Counted from the first letter of the stretch, positions 16,081 to 24,289 are shown. The stretch: DNA of 64,000 bases from Streptosporangium subroseum (GCF_900188345.1 NZ_FZOD01000049.1:1-64000), one strand, 5' to 3'. Notes: a model not told the origin generated them from the letters alone. Numbers and translations are program-made.

Positions 16081-18444
16081 ATGATGCCGGATATCGCGCC
16101 GCTGGAAGCGGGGGAGCCGCGCCAGGTGGGGCCGTTCCGCGTCGTCGGGCGGATTGGCGAGGGTGGCCAAGGGGTCGTCTACCTGGGGATGAACGAGTCG
16201 GGAGAGCGTGCGGCGATCAAATTGCTGCACGTGAAGTTCTCCGGCGACGCGATCGCCAGATCACGGTTCGCCAGGGAGGCGAGGGCGGCGCAGCGGGTCG
16301 CCTCGTTCTGCACGGCGGGCGTGATGGACGTCGACCTCGAAGGCGACACCCCCTACATCGCCAGCGAATACATCGACGGCAGGTCGCTGCGCCAGGTCGT
16401 GGAGGACGACGGCCCGATCAAGGGCAACGCGCTGCAGCGGCTGGCGATCGGCACGGCCACCGCGCTCACCGCGATCCACCACGCCTCGATCGTGCACCGC
16501 GACTTCAAGCCGGACAACGTGCTCATCGCCGCCGACGGCCCCCGCGTGGTCGACTTCGGCATCGCCCGCATCATCGACTCCACCGGCACGATCACCAGCC
16601 GGGCCATCGGCACCCCGGCCTACATGGCGCCCGAGCAGATCTCCGGCTCCGACGTCGGCCCGTACACCGACGTGTTCGCCTGGGGCGCGACCATCGTGTT
16701 CGCCGCGACGGGGGAGACGGCCTTCGCGGGCACCTCGATCGCAGTCGTGCTGAACCGCATCCTCAACCACGAGGTGGACCTCGGCGTCATGCCGGAGCCG
16801 CTGCGCGGCGTGGTCCGCTCCGCGCTGTCCAAGTCGCCCGCCGTCCGGCCCTCGGCCGACCAGATCCTGCTCCGGATGCTCGGCCACCCCGAGACCGTGA
16901 ACGCGTCACCCATGATCCTCAACCAGGGCGCGCAGGTCGCCGGCCCGGACCAGGACGACGCCACCAGCCCGATGCGGATCCCGAGCATCAGAACGGGCAT
17001 CCCCATCCCGGGGACCAGGCCGGGCAGCTCCGTCCCTTCCGTCCCTGGCGATCCGGCCCTCCCGGTCACGGGCTTCCAGGCGCGGCACCCCGGCTACGAC
17101 GCACCCGTCCAGGACGACCGCCGGGAGCCGCCCCACGGCGAGCGTCCGTCGTCCCCCGGGTACGGCGAGCGTCCGTCGTCTCCCGGCCATCCATCGCCTC
17201 CCGGGTACGGCGAGCGTCCGTCGTCTCCCGGACAGGGGGAGCGGCGTCCTCCGTCCCCGGGGTACGACGAGCGTCCGTCACCCACGCTCCATTCGCCTTC
17301 CGGATACGGCGAGCGTCCGTCGTCCCCCGGGGAGCGGCCGCTTCCGTTTCCGGAGTACGGCGAGCGTCTCTCGTCCCCGGGCCGTTCGTCGTCTTCCGGG
17401 TACGGCGAGCGTCCGTCGTCGCCGGGCTACGGTGAGCGTCCCTCGGCTCCCGGGTACGGCGAGCGCCCGACGGACGTTCCGCCCCCGAGCTGGCAGTCGC
17501 TCGACACGACCCGGGTCGGGGGTCCTGGCCCGGGTCCGGACCCGTCCACACGCTCCCGCAGGGGCCGCTGGATCGCCGCGGCCGCGGCGGTGGCCGTCCT
17601 GCTGATCGGGGGAGTCGCCGCCGTCGCCGCCACGGCCGGGTGGCCGCCGTTCGGCGCCGAGGCCCAGCCCACGGAAAAGCCCGACCCGGCGGCGTTCACC
17701 TCCGTGGTGGACAAGGCGGCCAAGACCGGCAAGCTCACCATCGGCGTGCGTGACTTACTGCCCGGCATCGCGCTGAAGAACAACAACGGCGACTGGAAGG
17801 GGTTCGAGGTCGACCTCGCCCTCGAGATCGCCCAGGCGCTGGGGGTGCCCCGGGACGGCGTGACCTTCCGGGCGACCAGCAGGGAGGAGCGGCCGAAGCT
17901 GCTGTCGAGCGGTGACCTCGACCTGGTCCTCGCGACGTACCCGATCAACGACAAGGACGACGTCACCTTCGCCGGACCGTACTACCTCGCCCACGTCGAC
18001 GTCCTCGTCAAGGACGGCTCGCCGATCGCGACCGTGAAGGACCTGGAGGGCGGCCGCATGTGCCAACCGGCCTTCAGCCCCTCGGTGGCCGTCCTGCAGA
18101 GCGCGGTGGACCGTCTCACCCTGGTCCCCGTCCAGAACTACGCCGACTGCATGACCAAGCTGCTGAACGGCGAGGTCGACGCGGTTCCCGGGGACGACCT
18201 GCTGCTGGCCGGTTTCGCCGACCGGGAGACCGTTCGCTACAAGGTGCTCGGCCTGAAGCTCACCGACGAACGCTACGCGGTGGCCCTCAAGAAGGGCGAC
18301 GAGCGCACCTGCAAGGCCGTGCAGGGGGCGATCGTCGCGCTCTACAAGGACGGCACGATCGAGAGGCTGCTCACCGAGCATTTCTCCAAGGTCGAGTTCG
18401 CCACCCGCGAGGACAGCCTCCCCGCCATGGCCGCCTGCGCCTAG
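16081..18444 (+). CDS. receptor-type Ser/Thr protein kinase with extracellular solute-binding (SBP family 3) domain
   Basis: A 787-residue single-pass receptor kinase. The Hanks kinase domain (about 17-275) has GEGGQGVVYLG, Lys47 in AAIKLL, the catalytic loop HRDFKPDN with Asp141, DFGIA with Asp158, and GTPAYMAPEQ, so it should be active. Residues about 350-466 form a Pro/Ser linker of about eleven GERPSSPG-like repeats. A transmembrane helix lies at about 497-521. From about 537 to the end is an amino-acid-binding-protein-like domain (LTIGVRDLLPGIA, GFEVDLALEIAQALGV, DLVLATYPI, FAGPYYLAHVDVLVK) that should sit outside and bind a small ligand. ATG 16081 or 16084 is the start; an upstream in-frame ATG gives an unlikely extension. 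Confidence 0.88.
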   Translation: MMPDIAPLEAGEPRQVGPFRVVGRIGEGGQGVVYLGMNESGERAAIKLLHVKFSGDAIARSRFAREARAAQRVASFCTAGVMDVDLEGDTPYIASEYIDGRSLRQVVEDDGPIKGNALQRLAIGTATALTAIHHASIVHRDFKPDNVLIAADGPRVVDFGIARIIDSTGTITSRAIGTPAYMAPEQISGSDVGPYTDVFAWGATIVFAATGETAFAGTSIAVVLNRILNHEVDLGVMPEPLRGVVRSALSKSPAVRPSADQILLRMLGHPETVNASPMILNQGAQVAGPDQDDATSPMRIPSIRTGIPIPGTRPGSSVPSVPGDPALPVTGFQARHPGYDAPVQDDRREPPHGERPSSPGYGERPSSPGHPSPPGYGERPSSPGQGERRPPSPGYDERPSPTLHSPSGYGERPSSPGERPLPFPEYGERLSSPGRSSSSGYGERPSSPGYGERPSAPGYGERPTDVPPPSWQSLDTTRVGGPGPGPDPSTRSRRGRWIAAAAAVAVLLIGGVAAVAATAGWPPFGAEAQPTEKPDPAAFTSVVDKAAKTGKLTIGVRDLLPGIALKNNNGDWKGFEVDLALEIAQALGVPRDGVTFRATSREERPKLLSSGDLDLVLATYPINDKDDVTFAGPYYLAHVDVLVKDGSPIATVKDLEGGRMCQPAFSPSVAVLQSAVDRLTLVPVQNYADCMTKLLNGEVDAVPGDDLLLAGFADRETVRYKVLGLKLTDERYAVALKKGDERTCKAVQGAIVALYKDGTIERLLTEHFSKVEFATREDSLPAMAACA

Positions 18445-18540
18445 CGCCGCGCTCTTTCCCGCCCCGGCCGTCTGCGCCTGGAGCCACTTCTCGCCTTGAT
18501 CGTCTGTGCCTGGACCCGCGTTCCTGCCCGCCTCGGCCGG
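18431..18540 (+). repeat. tail repeat behind the receptor kinase gene
   Basis: The last codons and stop (CCGCCTGCGCCTAG, from 18431) recur in altered form as CCGTCTGCGCCTGG from 18468 and CGTCTGTGCCTGG from 18501, each followed by a similar CT/GC-rich spacer ending CCGCC or CTTGAT. Spacing is 37 and 32 bp. The repeats are degenerate, so confidence is moderate. Confidence 0.5.
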
Positions 18541-18782
18541 GGCCGTGTTTCTTCCCCGGGGTGGTGTTCCTGCCGCGCTACTTCCAGGAGGCCATGGGGC
18601 TCACCGCCACCCAATCGGGCCTGCGCATCTACCCGCTCATGCTCGGCATGGTGGCCGGCAGCGTGATCGCCGGTGCCCTCATCTCCAGAACCCAGCGCTA
18701 CCAGAATGCGGGCCAGTGCTCCGGCCTTCAGGCCTAGGGCGAAGACTCGCACGAAAAGACCCCCTGAGGGCTTGAGCATGCG

Positions 18783-19199
18783 CTAAGCCGAGCGGTTTTG
18801 CTGATCGATGTACTGGCGCAGGACGCTGAGTGGTGCGCCGTCCACCGACCCGGCGAAGTAGGAGACCGACCACAACTTGGTCGCCCGGTAATAGTGATGG
18901 GCCAGCTCGGGAAACTCCTGGCGCATCCTGCGAGAGGAGACGCCCTTCAACGAGTTGACGAGTTTGGACAGGGCGATCTTGGGTGGGAAGTTCACCAGCA
19001 GGTGGACGTGATTGCTCTCGCCGTTGAACTCGGCCAGCTCGGTCTCGAAGTCGGCGCACACGTCCCGCATGATCTCCTCCATCCGGCTCAGATGAGTGTC
19101 GGCGAACACCTCGTGCCGGAACTTGGTCACGAAGACCAAATGTGCATGCAAGGCGAAAACACAGTGTCTGCCAGTCCTGATGTCTTCATATTCGGCCAT
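18783..19199 (-). CDS. tnpA: IS200/IS605-family transposase TnpA (HUH, Y1)
   Basis: A 138-residue single-strand transposase. The HUH metal-binding motif is visible as NHVHLLVNFPP and the catalytic tyrosine lies in VLRQYIDQQ near the C-terminus. The length is normal for Y1 transposases, which excise and insert single-stranded circles next to short target sequences. ATG 19199 is 22 bp from the divergent tnpB start, so the two genes share one short promoter region. Confidence 0.95.
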   Translation of the reverse strand: MAEYEDIRTGRHCVFALHAHLVFVTKFRHEVFADTHLSRMEEIMRDVCADFETELAEFNGESNHVHLLVNFPPKIALSKLVNSLKGVSSRRMRQEFPELAHHYYRATKLWSVSYFAGSVDGAPLSVLRQYIDQQNRSA

Positions 19200-19221
19200 A
19201 GACCAATGATAAGATCGGCGG

Positions 19222-20445
19222 GTGCGGCTTCGTTATAACTACCGGGTGTATCCCGACGCCGACCAGCGGGCCGCGCTGGCACGAGCGTTCGGGTGCGCCC
19301 GCGTGGTGTTCAACGACGCCCTGCGCCTGCGCACCGACGCCCACATAGAGGGTCTGCCGCACATCTCCGATGGGGGCCTGTCCAAGCGGATCATCACTCA
19401 GGCCAAGCAGACGCCGGAGCGGGCGTGGCTGGGCGAGGTCTCAGCCGTGATCCTTCAGCAGGCTCTCGCGGACCTGAACACCGCCTACCGCAACTTCTTC
19501 GCCTCCCTGACCGGCAGGCGCAAGGGCCGTAAGGTCGCCCCGCCCCGGTTCCGGTCGCGCAAGGACTCCCGGCAGGCGGTCCGGTTCACGAAGAACGCCC
19601 GGTTCAAGGTCACCGAGTCGGGCCGCCTGTGGTTGCCGAAGATCGGGGACGTGCCGGTGCGCTGGTCGCGCCCGCTGCCGTCCGATCCGTCATCGGTGAC
19701 GGTGATCAGAGATGCGGCGGGCCGGTACTTCGCGTCGTTCGTGGTCGAAACCTCCGACCGGCCGCTGCCTGAGGTGGCCGCCGAGATCGGCATCGACCTG
19801 GGGCTGACGCACTTCGCGGTGATGTCGGACGGGGAGAAGGTGGACAACCCGCGCATCCTGCGCCGGGCAGCGAAGAAGCTCCGCAGAGCGCAGAAAGCGC
19901 TGAGCCGCAAGGAGAAGGGCTCGGCGAACCGGGCCAAGGCCAAGGTGAAGGTCGCCAAAGCGTACGCCAAAGTGGCCGACACGCGCCGCGACTGGGCACA
20001 CAAGCTCTCCACCACGTTGATCCGCGACAACCAAGCGGTGTACGTGGAAGACCTTGCGGTGTCCGGCCTGGCTCGCACACGCTTGGCGAAGAGCATCCAT
20101 GACGCGGGCTGGTCGCAGTTCGTCGCCATGCTGGAGTACAAGGCGGCTCGGTACGGCCGCCACTTCGGCAAGATCGACCGCTGGTTCCCGTCGTCGAAGC
20201 TGTGCTCGGCGTGCGGCACCATCGCCGAGTCGATGCCGCTCACCATCCGGGAGTGGACCTGCCCGTGCGGGGCGGCCCACGACCGGGACATCAACGCAGC
20301 GATCAACATCCTCGCCGCCGGGCAGGCGGAGAGACTAAACGACTGTGGAGCGCAGGTAAGACCGGGACGTGTTCCGGCACCGCGCGAAGAAGCAGTAACC
20401 CACCCGGAGCCGCACACGCGGCAGACGGGAACCTCCGTCCTTTAG
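19222..20445 (+). CDS. tnpB: TnpB, RNA-guided nuclease of an IS200/IS605 element
   Basis: A 407-residue TnpB with an N-terminal helix-turn-helix region (YRVYPDADQRAALARAFG), the RuvC aspartate in GIDLGLTHFAV, the RuvC glutamate in VYVEDLAVSGL, a zinc ribbon (CSACG ... CPCG) and the final aspartate in AHDRDINAAINIL. All catalytic residues are present, so it is probably a functional nuclease. By family knowledge the guide (omega) RNA should overlap the 3' end of this gene and run to the element's right end near 20462; the hairpin at 20433-20452 would be part of it. The start is GTG. Confidence 0.95.
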   Translation: MRLRYNYRVYPDADQRAALARAFGCARVVFNDALRLRTDAHIEGLPHISDGGLSKRIITQAKQTPERAWLGEVSAVILQQALADLNTAYRNFFASLTGRRKGRKVAPPRFRSRKDSRQAVRFTKNARFKVTESGRLWLPKIGDVPVRWSRPLPSDPSSVTVIRDAAGRYFASFVVETSDRPLPEVAAEIGIDLGLTHFAVMSDGEKVDNPRILRRAAKKLRRAQKALSRKEKGSANRAKAKVKVAKAYAKVADTRRDWAHKLSTTLIRDNQAVYVEDLAVSGLARTRLAKSIHDAGWSQFVAMLEYKAARYGRHFGKIDRWFPSSKLCSACGTIAESMPLTIREWTCPCGAAHDRDINAAINILAAGQAERLNDCGAQVRPGRVPAPREEAVTHPEPHTRQTGTSVL

Positions 20446-20947
20446 GGCGGAGTGGATGTCAAAAGCCGTGGCTGGTCGCGGGACCGTTCCTCATCGCGGT
20501 CGGGGCGCTGCTCTGCGCCGGGCTCACGGCCGAGACCCCGACCCTGGTCCTGGCGGGGTGGATGGCGCTCATCGGCCTCGGCATGGGACCGATGCTGTCC
20601 GGCCTGACCGTGGCGATCCAATACTCGGTCCCGCCCCGGTTCATCGGCACCGCCAGCGCGAACCTGACCTTCTTCCGGCAGGTCGGCGGCTCGGTCGCCC
20701 TGGCCGTCGCCGGGACGGTCTACGCCTTGGTGATCAGGGAGGAGGCGCCCGTCCACGGGTTGGGCGCCGCCCACGCCGCCGCCACCGCGACCGTCGTCCC
20801 CTGGCTCGCCGTCGGCGGGGCGCTCATCGCGCTCGCCGCGCTGGCCCTGCTGCCCGGAGGGCGCATCAGGGCACTCGCCGGACGGCGGTCCGGCGTGGAC
20901 GGGTAACATCCGAGCGTCACAATTCATCCTTCGAGTGGGGGAAGGTC

Positions 20948-21925
20948 ATGGCCCAGAGTCCCGTAAAGGTCACCGTCACCGGCGCCGCCGGCCAGATCGG
21001 CTACGCGCTGCTGTTCCGTATCGCCTCGGGCCAGTTGCTGGGCGCCGACGTCCCGGTCAAGCTGAGCCTGCTGGAGATCCCGCAGGCGGTCAAGGCTGCC
21101 GAGGGCACCGCGATGGAGCTCGACGACTGCGCGTTCCCGCTGCTGAGCGGCATCGAGGTCACCGCCGACCCGAACGTCGCGTTCGACGGCACCAACGTCG
21201 CCCTGCTGGTCGGCGCCCGCCCCCGTACGGCGGGCATGGAGCGCGGCGACCTGCTCCAGGCCAACGGCGGCATCTTCGGCCCTCAGGGCAAGGCCATCAA
21301 CGACCACGCCGCCGATGACATCCGCGTGCTGGTCGTGGGCAACCCGGCGAACACCAACTCGCTCATCGCCCAGCAGCACGCCCCGGACGTCCCGGCCGAG
21401 CGTTTCACCGCGATGACCCGCCTGGACCACAACCGTGCGCTGTCCCAGCTCGCCGCCAAGCTCCAGGTCCCGGTCACCGAGATCAAGAAGATGACCATCT
21501 GGGGCAACCACTCCGCCACCCAGTACCCCGACCTGTTCCACGCCGAGGTCGGTGGCAAGATCGCCGCCGAGCTGGTGGACGAGGCCTGGCTGCGCGACAC
21601 CTTCATCCCCACCGTCGCCAAGCGCGGCGCCGCGATCATCGAGGCCCGGGGCGCGTCCTCGGCCGCCTCCGCCGCCAACGCGGCGATCGACCACGTCTTC
21701 GACTGGGTCAACGGCACCGAGTGGACCTCCGCCGCGATCCCGTCCGACGGTTCGTACGGCGTGCCGGAGGGGATCATCTCCTCCTTCCCCGTCGCCTCGC
21801 GCAACGGCAAATGGGAGATCATCCAGGGTCTGGAGATCAACGCCTTCTCCCGTGAGCGCATCGACGCCTCGGCGCGTGAGCTCGAGGAGGAGCGCGCCGC
21901 CGTTCGCGAGCTCGGCCTCATCTGA
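20948..21925 (+). CDS. mdh: malate dehydrogenase (NAD)
   Basis: A 325-residue malate dehydrogenase of the cytosolic-like group typical of actinobacteria. The NAD-binding TGAAGQIGYALL is at the N-terminus. Substrate arginines lie in RPRTAGMERGD. NPANTNSL follows, and the catalytic pair is D160 (TRLDHNRA) and H188 (WGNHSATQYPD). ATG 20948 is preceded by GGGGGAAGG and fits the family start. It lies 42 bp behind the broken MFS remnant, so its own promoter must be within about 100 bp or in the remnant. Confidence 0.96.
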   Translation: MAQSPVKVTVTGAAGQIGYALLFRIASGQLLGADVPVKLSLLEIPQAVKAAEGTAMELDDCAFPLLSGIEVTADPNVAFDGTNVALLVGARPRTAGMERGDLLQANGGIFGPQGKAINDHAADDIRVLVVGNPANTNSLIAQQHAPDVPAERFTAMTRLDHNRALSQLAAKLQVPVTEIKKMTIWGNHSATQYPDLFHAEVGGKIAAELVDEAWLRDTFIPTVAKRGAAIIEARGASSAASAANAAIDHVFDWVNGTEWTSAAIPSDGSYGVPEGIISSFPVASRNGKWEIIQGLEINAFSRERIDASARELEEERAAVRELGLI

Positions 21926-21933
21926 GCCGCTGA

Positions 21934-22030
21934 GAAGGGGCCCCGGCAGACGCGGGTTCCGGGAACCGTCGCGACACCTGATCCATTCGGGGGTCGCGGG
22001 GTTCACGGTCCGCGAGAGCCGGGGCCCTTC
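21934..22030 (+). other. large imperfect hairpin behind mdh
   Basis: GAAGGGGCCCCGGC (21934-21947) pairs with GCCGGGGCCCTTC (22018-22030) with one bulged base, closing a 97-nt element that starts 9 bp after the mdh stop. Inside it CGCGAC and GTCGCG pair as a second stem. It may be a terminator or a structured 3' UTR. The remaining 150 bp to the next gene show nothing recognisable. Confidence 0.5.
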
Positions 22031-22187
22031 CGCGTCCACGGGGCAGGGGTGAAACGCCGTTCGACACCCGCCGCCGGCGGGGACGCGCGGACGGCGGAAC
22101 GAACTGGCGGCGTGTCGATCACCGCGCGGGAGGACGACTCGGCGTTCAATGATCACTGATGGTCGAGGGGGCCGGTGTTCAGGGATC

Positions 22188-23153
22188 ATGGTGCTGGTAC
22201 GGATCGTCGCCGGTGTGGTCGGTCTTGTCCTCGCGGGAGTGCCGGGGGCGGCACCGGCGAGGCCAGGGGAGACGAACAGGAGCGGGGCCGACCTGTCGGT
22301 ACGGCTGACGGTCTCGCCGAAGCTCGCACAACCGGGTAAGCCGCTGACCTATCGGGCCGACGTGAGCAACGCGGGGCCCGAGGACGCCGTGCTGCCCGTG
22401 CTCGTCGTCCGGTTGCCCGCGGAGGTGCAGATCCTCGGCGTCGACGTCGCAGAGTGCCTGCCCGGCAGCACGGCCGGCGAGGTGGTCTGCGCCTCACCGC
22501 AGGACGTCATGGCCGGGGGCACCGGTGGGGTGACGATCAGCGGCATGGTCCGCCCGGCCGCGCGCGGCCCGCTCACGGCGACCGCGACGCTCTCCTCCGA
22601 GGTCGTGGACGAGAACGCGGCGAACGACTCCGCTCAGACGCTGACCTCGGTGGACGAGGGCACGGACCTGGCGGTCAAACTGTCGCGCAAGGTGCTTGCC
22701 GACCGGCTGGTCACGGTGGGCGCCGTGGTCCGCAACCGCGGGCCCCAGGTCGTCCGCGACGCCACGGTCTTCTTCGACACGGGGAAGGCGCGTTTCCTGA
22801 CGGCGCACGGGGCACGGTGCAATCCGTACCCCGGCTCCGTCGGCTGCGAGCTGCCCGCGGTCGGCTCAGGCGGGCGGGTGAGTCTCCGGCTCGCCTTCCA
22901 CGCACGCGGGACCGGCCCGCAGGCCCAGGCGACCGTCTACTCCACCCGCCTGGGCGACCGCCGCCCCGCCAACAACATGGCCAGCATCGACCTGGTCCCG
23001 GCCGCACGGCCGTGTCCCACAGAACACGGCCGGCCTCGATCCGAGATGGATCCTGCTCCGGCCGCACGGCCGTGTTCCACGCGACACGGCCGCGTCAATC
23101 CGGGACGGACCCGGCCCCGGCCGCACGGACCAGACGCCCGTCCTCACGCGTGA
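22188..23153 (+). CDS. secreted DUF11 (CARDB-like) repeat protein
   Basis: A 321-residue protein with an N-terminal signal peptide (VLVRIVAGVVGLVLAGVPGA). The mature part holds two DUF11-type beta-sandwich repeats, about residues 30-150 and 150-265, each with the pattern SADLSVRLTVSPKLAQPGKP / TYRADVSNAGPEDAVLPVLV and a final N-A-A-N-D or P-A-N-N motif. Such domains occur in cell-surface and adhesion proteins. The C-terminal 50 residues are low-complexity repeats (AARPCPTEHGRP, AARPCSTRHGRV) created by the DNA repeat listed separately. ATG 22188 is chosen because it starts the signal peptide. Confidence 0.7.
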   Translation: MVLVRIVAGVVGLVLAGVPGAAPARPGETNRSGADLSVRLTVSPKLAQPGKPLTYRADVSNAGPEDAVLPVLVVRLPAEVQILGVDVAECLPGSTAGEVVCASPQDVMAGGTGGVTISGMVRPAARGPLTATATLSSEVVDENAANDSAQTLTSVDEGTDLAVKLSRKVLADRLVTVGAVVRNRGPQVVRDATVFFDTGKARFLTAHGARCNPYPGSVGCELPAVGSGGRVSLRLAFHARGTGPQAQATVYSTRLGDRRPANNMASIDLVPAARPCPTEHGRPRSEMDPAPAARPCSTRHGRVNPGRTRPRPHGPDARPHA

Positions 23154-23160
23154 CACGGCC
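23001..23160 (+). repeat. 60-bp tandem repeats with hairpins at the end of the DUF11 gene
   Basis: Units begin at 23001 and 23061, exactly 60 bp apart, with a decayed third from about 23121. In the first two, GGCCGTGT and ACACGGCC (23008-23015/23024-23031 and 23068-23075/23084-23091) form 8-bp stems with 8-nt loops. The third keeps only the right arm, ACACGGCC at 23153-23160, which overlaps the stop codon TGA (23151-23153). The repeats therefore reach exactly to the gene end and encode the odd C-terminal tail. Confidence 0.8.
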
Positions 23161-23205
23161 GGTGGGTGACGACGTGGGCGGCGGGCGGCTTGACGCGAGG
23201 CGCGG

Positions 23206-24165
23206 TCAGCGAGGCAGAACGCTCCAGGCGTCGGCGACGACCTCCCGGACGGACGGGTGCTCCGGCTTCCACCCGAGCTCGCTCTGGATCTTCTCGGACG
23301 AGGCCACCAGCACCGCCGGATCTCCGGGGCGACGCTCCCGCACGACCGCCGGAATCTCGTGCCCGGTCACCTCGCGGCAGACCGACAGGACCTCCTGAAC
23401 CGAGAAGCCGGTGCCGTTTCCCAGGTTGTAGATCTTGTGTTCGCCCGGTGAGCAGGCCTCCATCGCCAGCAGGTGCGCCCTGGCCAGGTCGGCCACGTGG
23501 ATGTAGTCGCGCACGCACGTGCCGTCGGGGGTGGGGTAGTCGGTGCCGAACACGCTGAGCGCGTCGCGCCCGCCGAGCGCGACGGCGAGGACGTTGGGGA
23601 TCAGGTGGGTCTCCACCGCGTGACGCTCGCGGTAGACCTGTCCGTCTTTCGCGGTGTACGCGCCGCCCACGTTGAAGTAGCGCAGGCTCACCGCGGCCAG
23701 GCCGTACAGCCCGGCGAACGTGGTCAGCGCGGTATCGACCGCGAGCTTGGACGCGCCGTAGGGATTGGTCGGCCGGGTCGGGTCGGTCTCCAGGACCGGG
23801 GAGCGCTCCGGCTCGCCGTACGTGGCGGCGGTGGAGGAGAAGACGATCCGCCCGACCCCGGCGGTCCGCATGGCGTCGAGCAGGGCCAGGGTGCCGCCGA
23901 GGTTGTGCGCCCAGTAGAGGCCGGGTTTCTCCACCGACTCGCCGACCAGGGACTTCGCCGCGAAGTGCAGCACGCCGTCCATTCCGGGCAGTACGCCGAG
24001 GGCATCGGTGATCGATCCCTCGACGAAGCGAGCGCCCGGAGGTACAGCGTCGGCATGGCCTGTGGAGAGATCGTCCAGCACGGTGACCTGATGACCGGCC
24101 TCGACGAGTTGCGCCGCCACGACGCTGCCTATGTATCCGGCACCTCCGGTGACCAGCAGCTTCAC
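23206..24165 (-). CDS. galE: UDP-glucose 4-epimerase
   Basis: A 319-residue extended short-chain dehydrogenase that interconverts UDP-glucose and UDP-galactose. The NAD-binding GGAGYIGS is at residues 7-14 and the catalytic Ser111, Tyr136 and Lys140 are in STAATYG and NPYGASK. Other family segments are RYFNVGGA and GTCVRDYIHVADLA. The start is GTG 24165, set by AGGAGG directly upstream. It diverges from the CNNM gene across a 124-bp region with a large inverted repeat. Galactose utilisation or cell-wall sugar supply is the likely role. Confidence 0.93.
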   Translation of the reverse strand: MKLLVTGGAGYIGSVVAAQLVEAGHQVTVLDDLSTGHADAVPPGARFVEGSITDALGVLPGMDGVLHFAAKSLVGESVEKPGLYWAHNLGGTLALLDAMRTAGVGRIVFSSTAATYGEPERSPVLETDPTRPTNPYGASKLAVDTALTTFAGLYGLAAVSLRYFNVGGAYTAKDGQVYRERHAVETHLIPNVLAVALGGRDALSVFGTDYPTPDGTCVRDYIHVADLARAHLLAMEACSPGEHKIYNLGNGTGFSVQEVLSVCREVTGHEIPAVVRERRPGDPAVLVASSEKIQSELGWKPEHPSVREVVADAWSVLPR

Positions 24166-24176
24166 GGAGCCTCCTG

Positions 24177-24240
24177 TTTGATGTTGTTTGGACTTGTTTA
24201 CTTTTGTATGGCTACCGCCAGCATATGCTGGCACATCAAA
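24177..24240. promoter_or_regulatory. nested inverted repeat between galE and the CNNM gene
   Basis: TTTGATGT (24177-24184) and ACATCAAA (24233-24240) are perfect complements. Between them, next to the right arm, lies the 16-bp perfect palindrome GCCAGCATATGCTGGC (24217-24232). The stretch 24177-24215 is A+T rich. It sits in the divergent promoter region, 12 bp upstream of the galE start, and looks like an operator. Confidence 0.6.
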
Positions 24241-24289
24241 TATCGGCCACCGCCGCGAAACGAGCGACGGCCATGACGGAGACGATCTC

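Larger units (their letters stand above)
18705..20462. mobile_element. IS200/IS605-family insertion sequence with tnpA and tnpB
   Basis: The element is about 1758 bp and contains a minus-strand Y1 transposase (tnpA) and a plus-strand tnpB in divergent order. The boundaries are set by the interrupted MFS reading frame; because AA occurs on both sides the ends could shift by up to 2 bp (18707-20464). There is no target duplication, as expected for this family. Subterminal hairpins are present: GGCC-TTCA-GGCC at 18723-18734 near the left end and CTCCGTCC-TTTA-GGGCGGAG at 20433-20452 near the right end. All parts look intact, so it may be active. Confidence 0.9.
18552..20906 (+). pseudogene. MFS exporter (DHA2 type) remnant, 5'-deleted and split by an IS200/IS605 element
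   Basis: Two fragments in the same reading phase encode the C-terminal half of a 14-helix drug-exporter-type MFS protein. The left piece (18552-18704) gives VVFLPRYFQEAMGLTATQSG and AGALISRTQRYQ. The right piece (20463-20906) gives KPWLVAGPFLIAVGALL, LIGLGMGPMLSGLTVAIQ and FIGTASANLTFFRQVGGSVA, ending in TAA. Joining base 18704 to base 20463 restores RYQKPWLVAG without a frameshift. The N-terminal half of the family is absent: the remnant begins about 100 bp after the kinase stop. Both defects make it non-functional. Confidence 0.88.
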
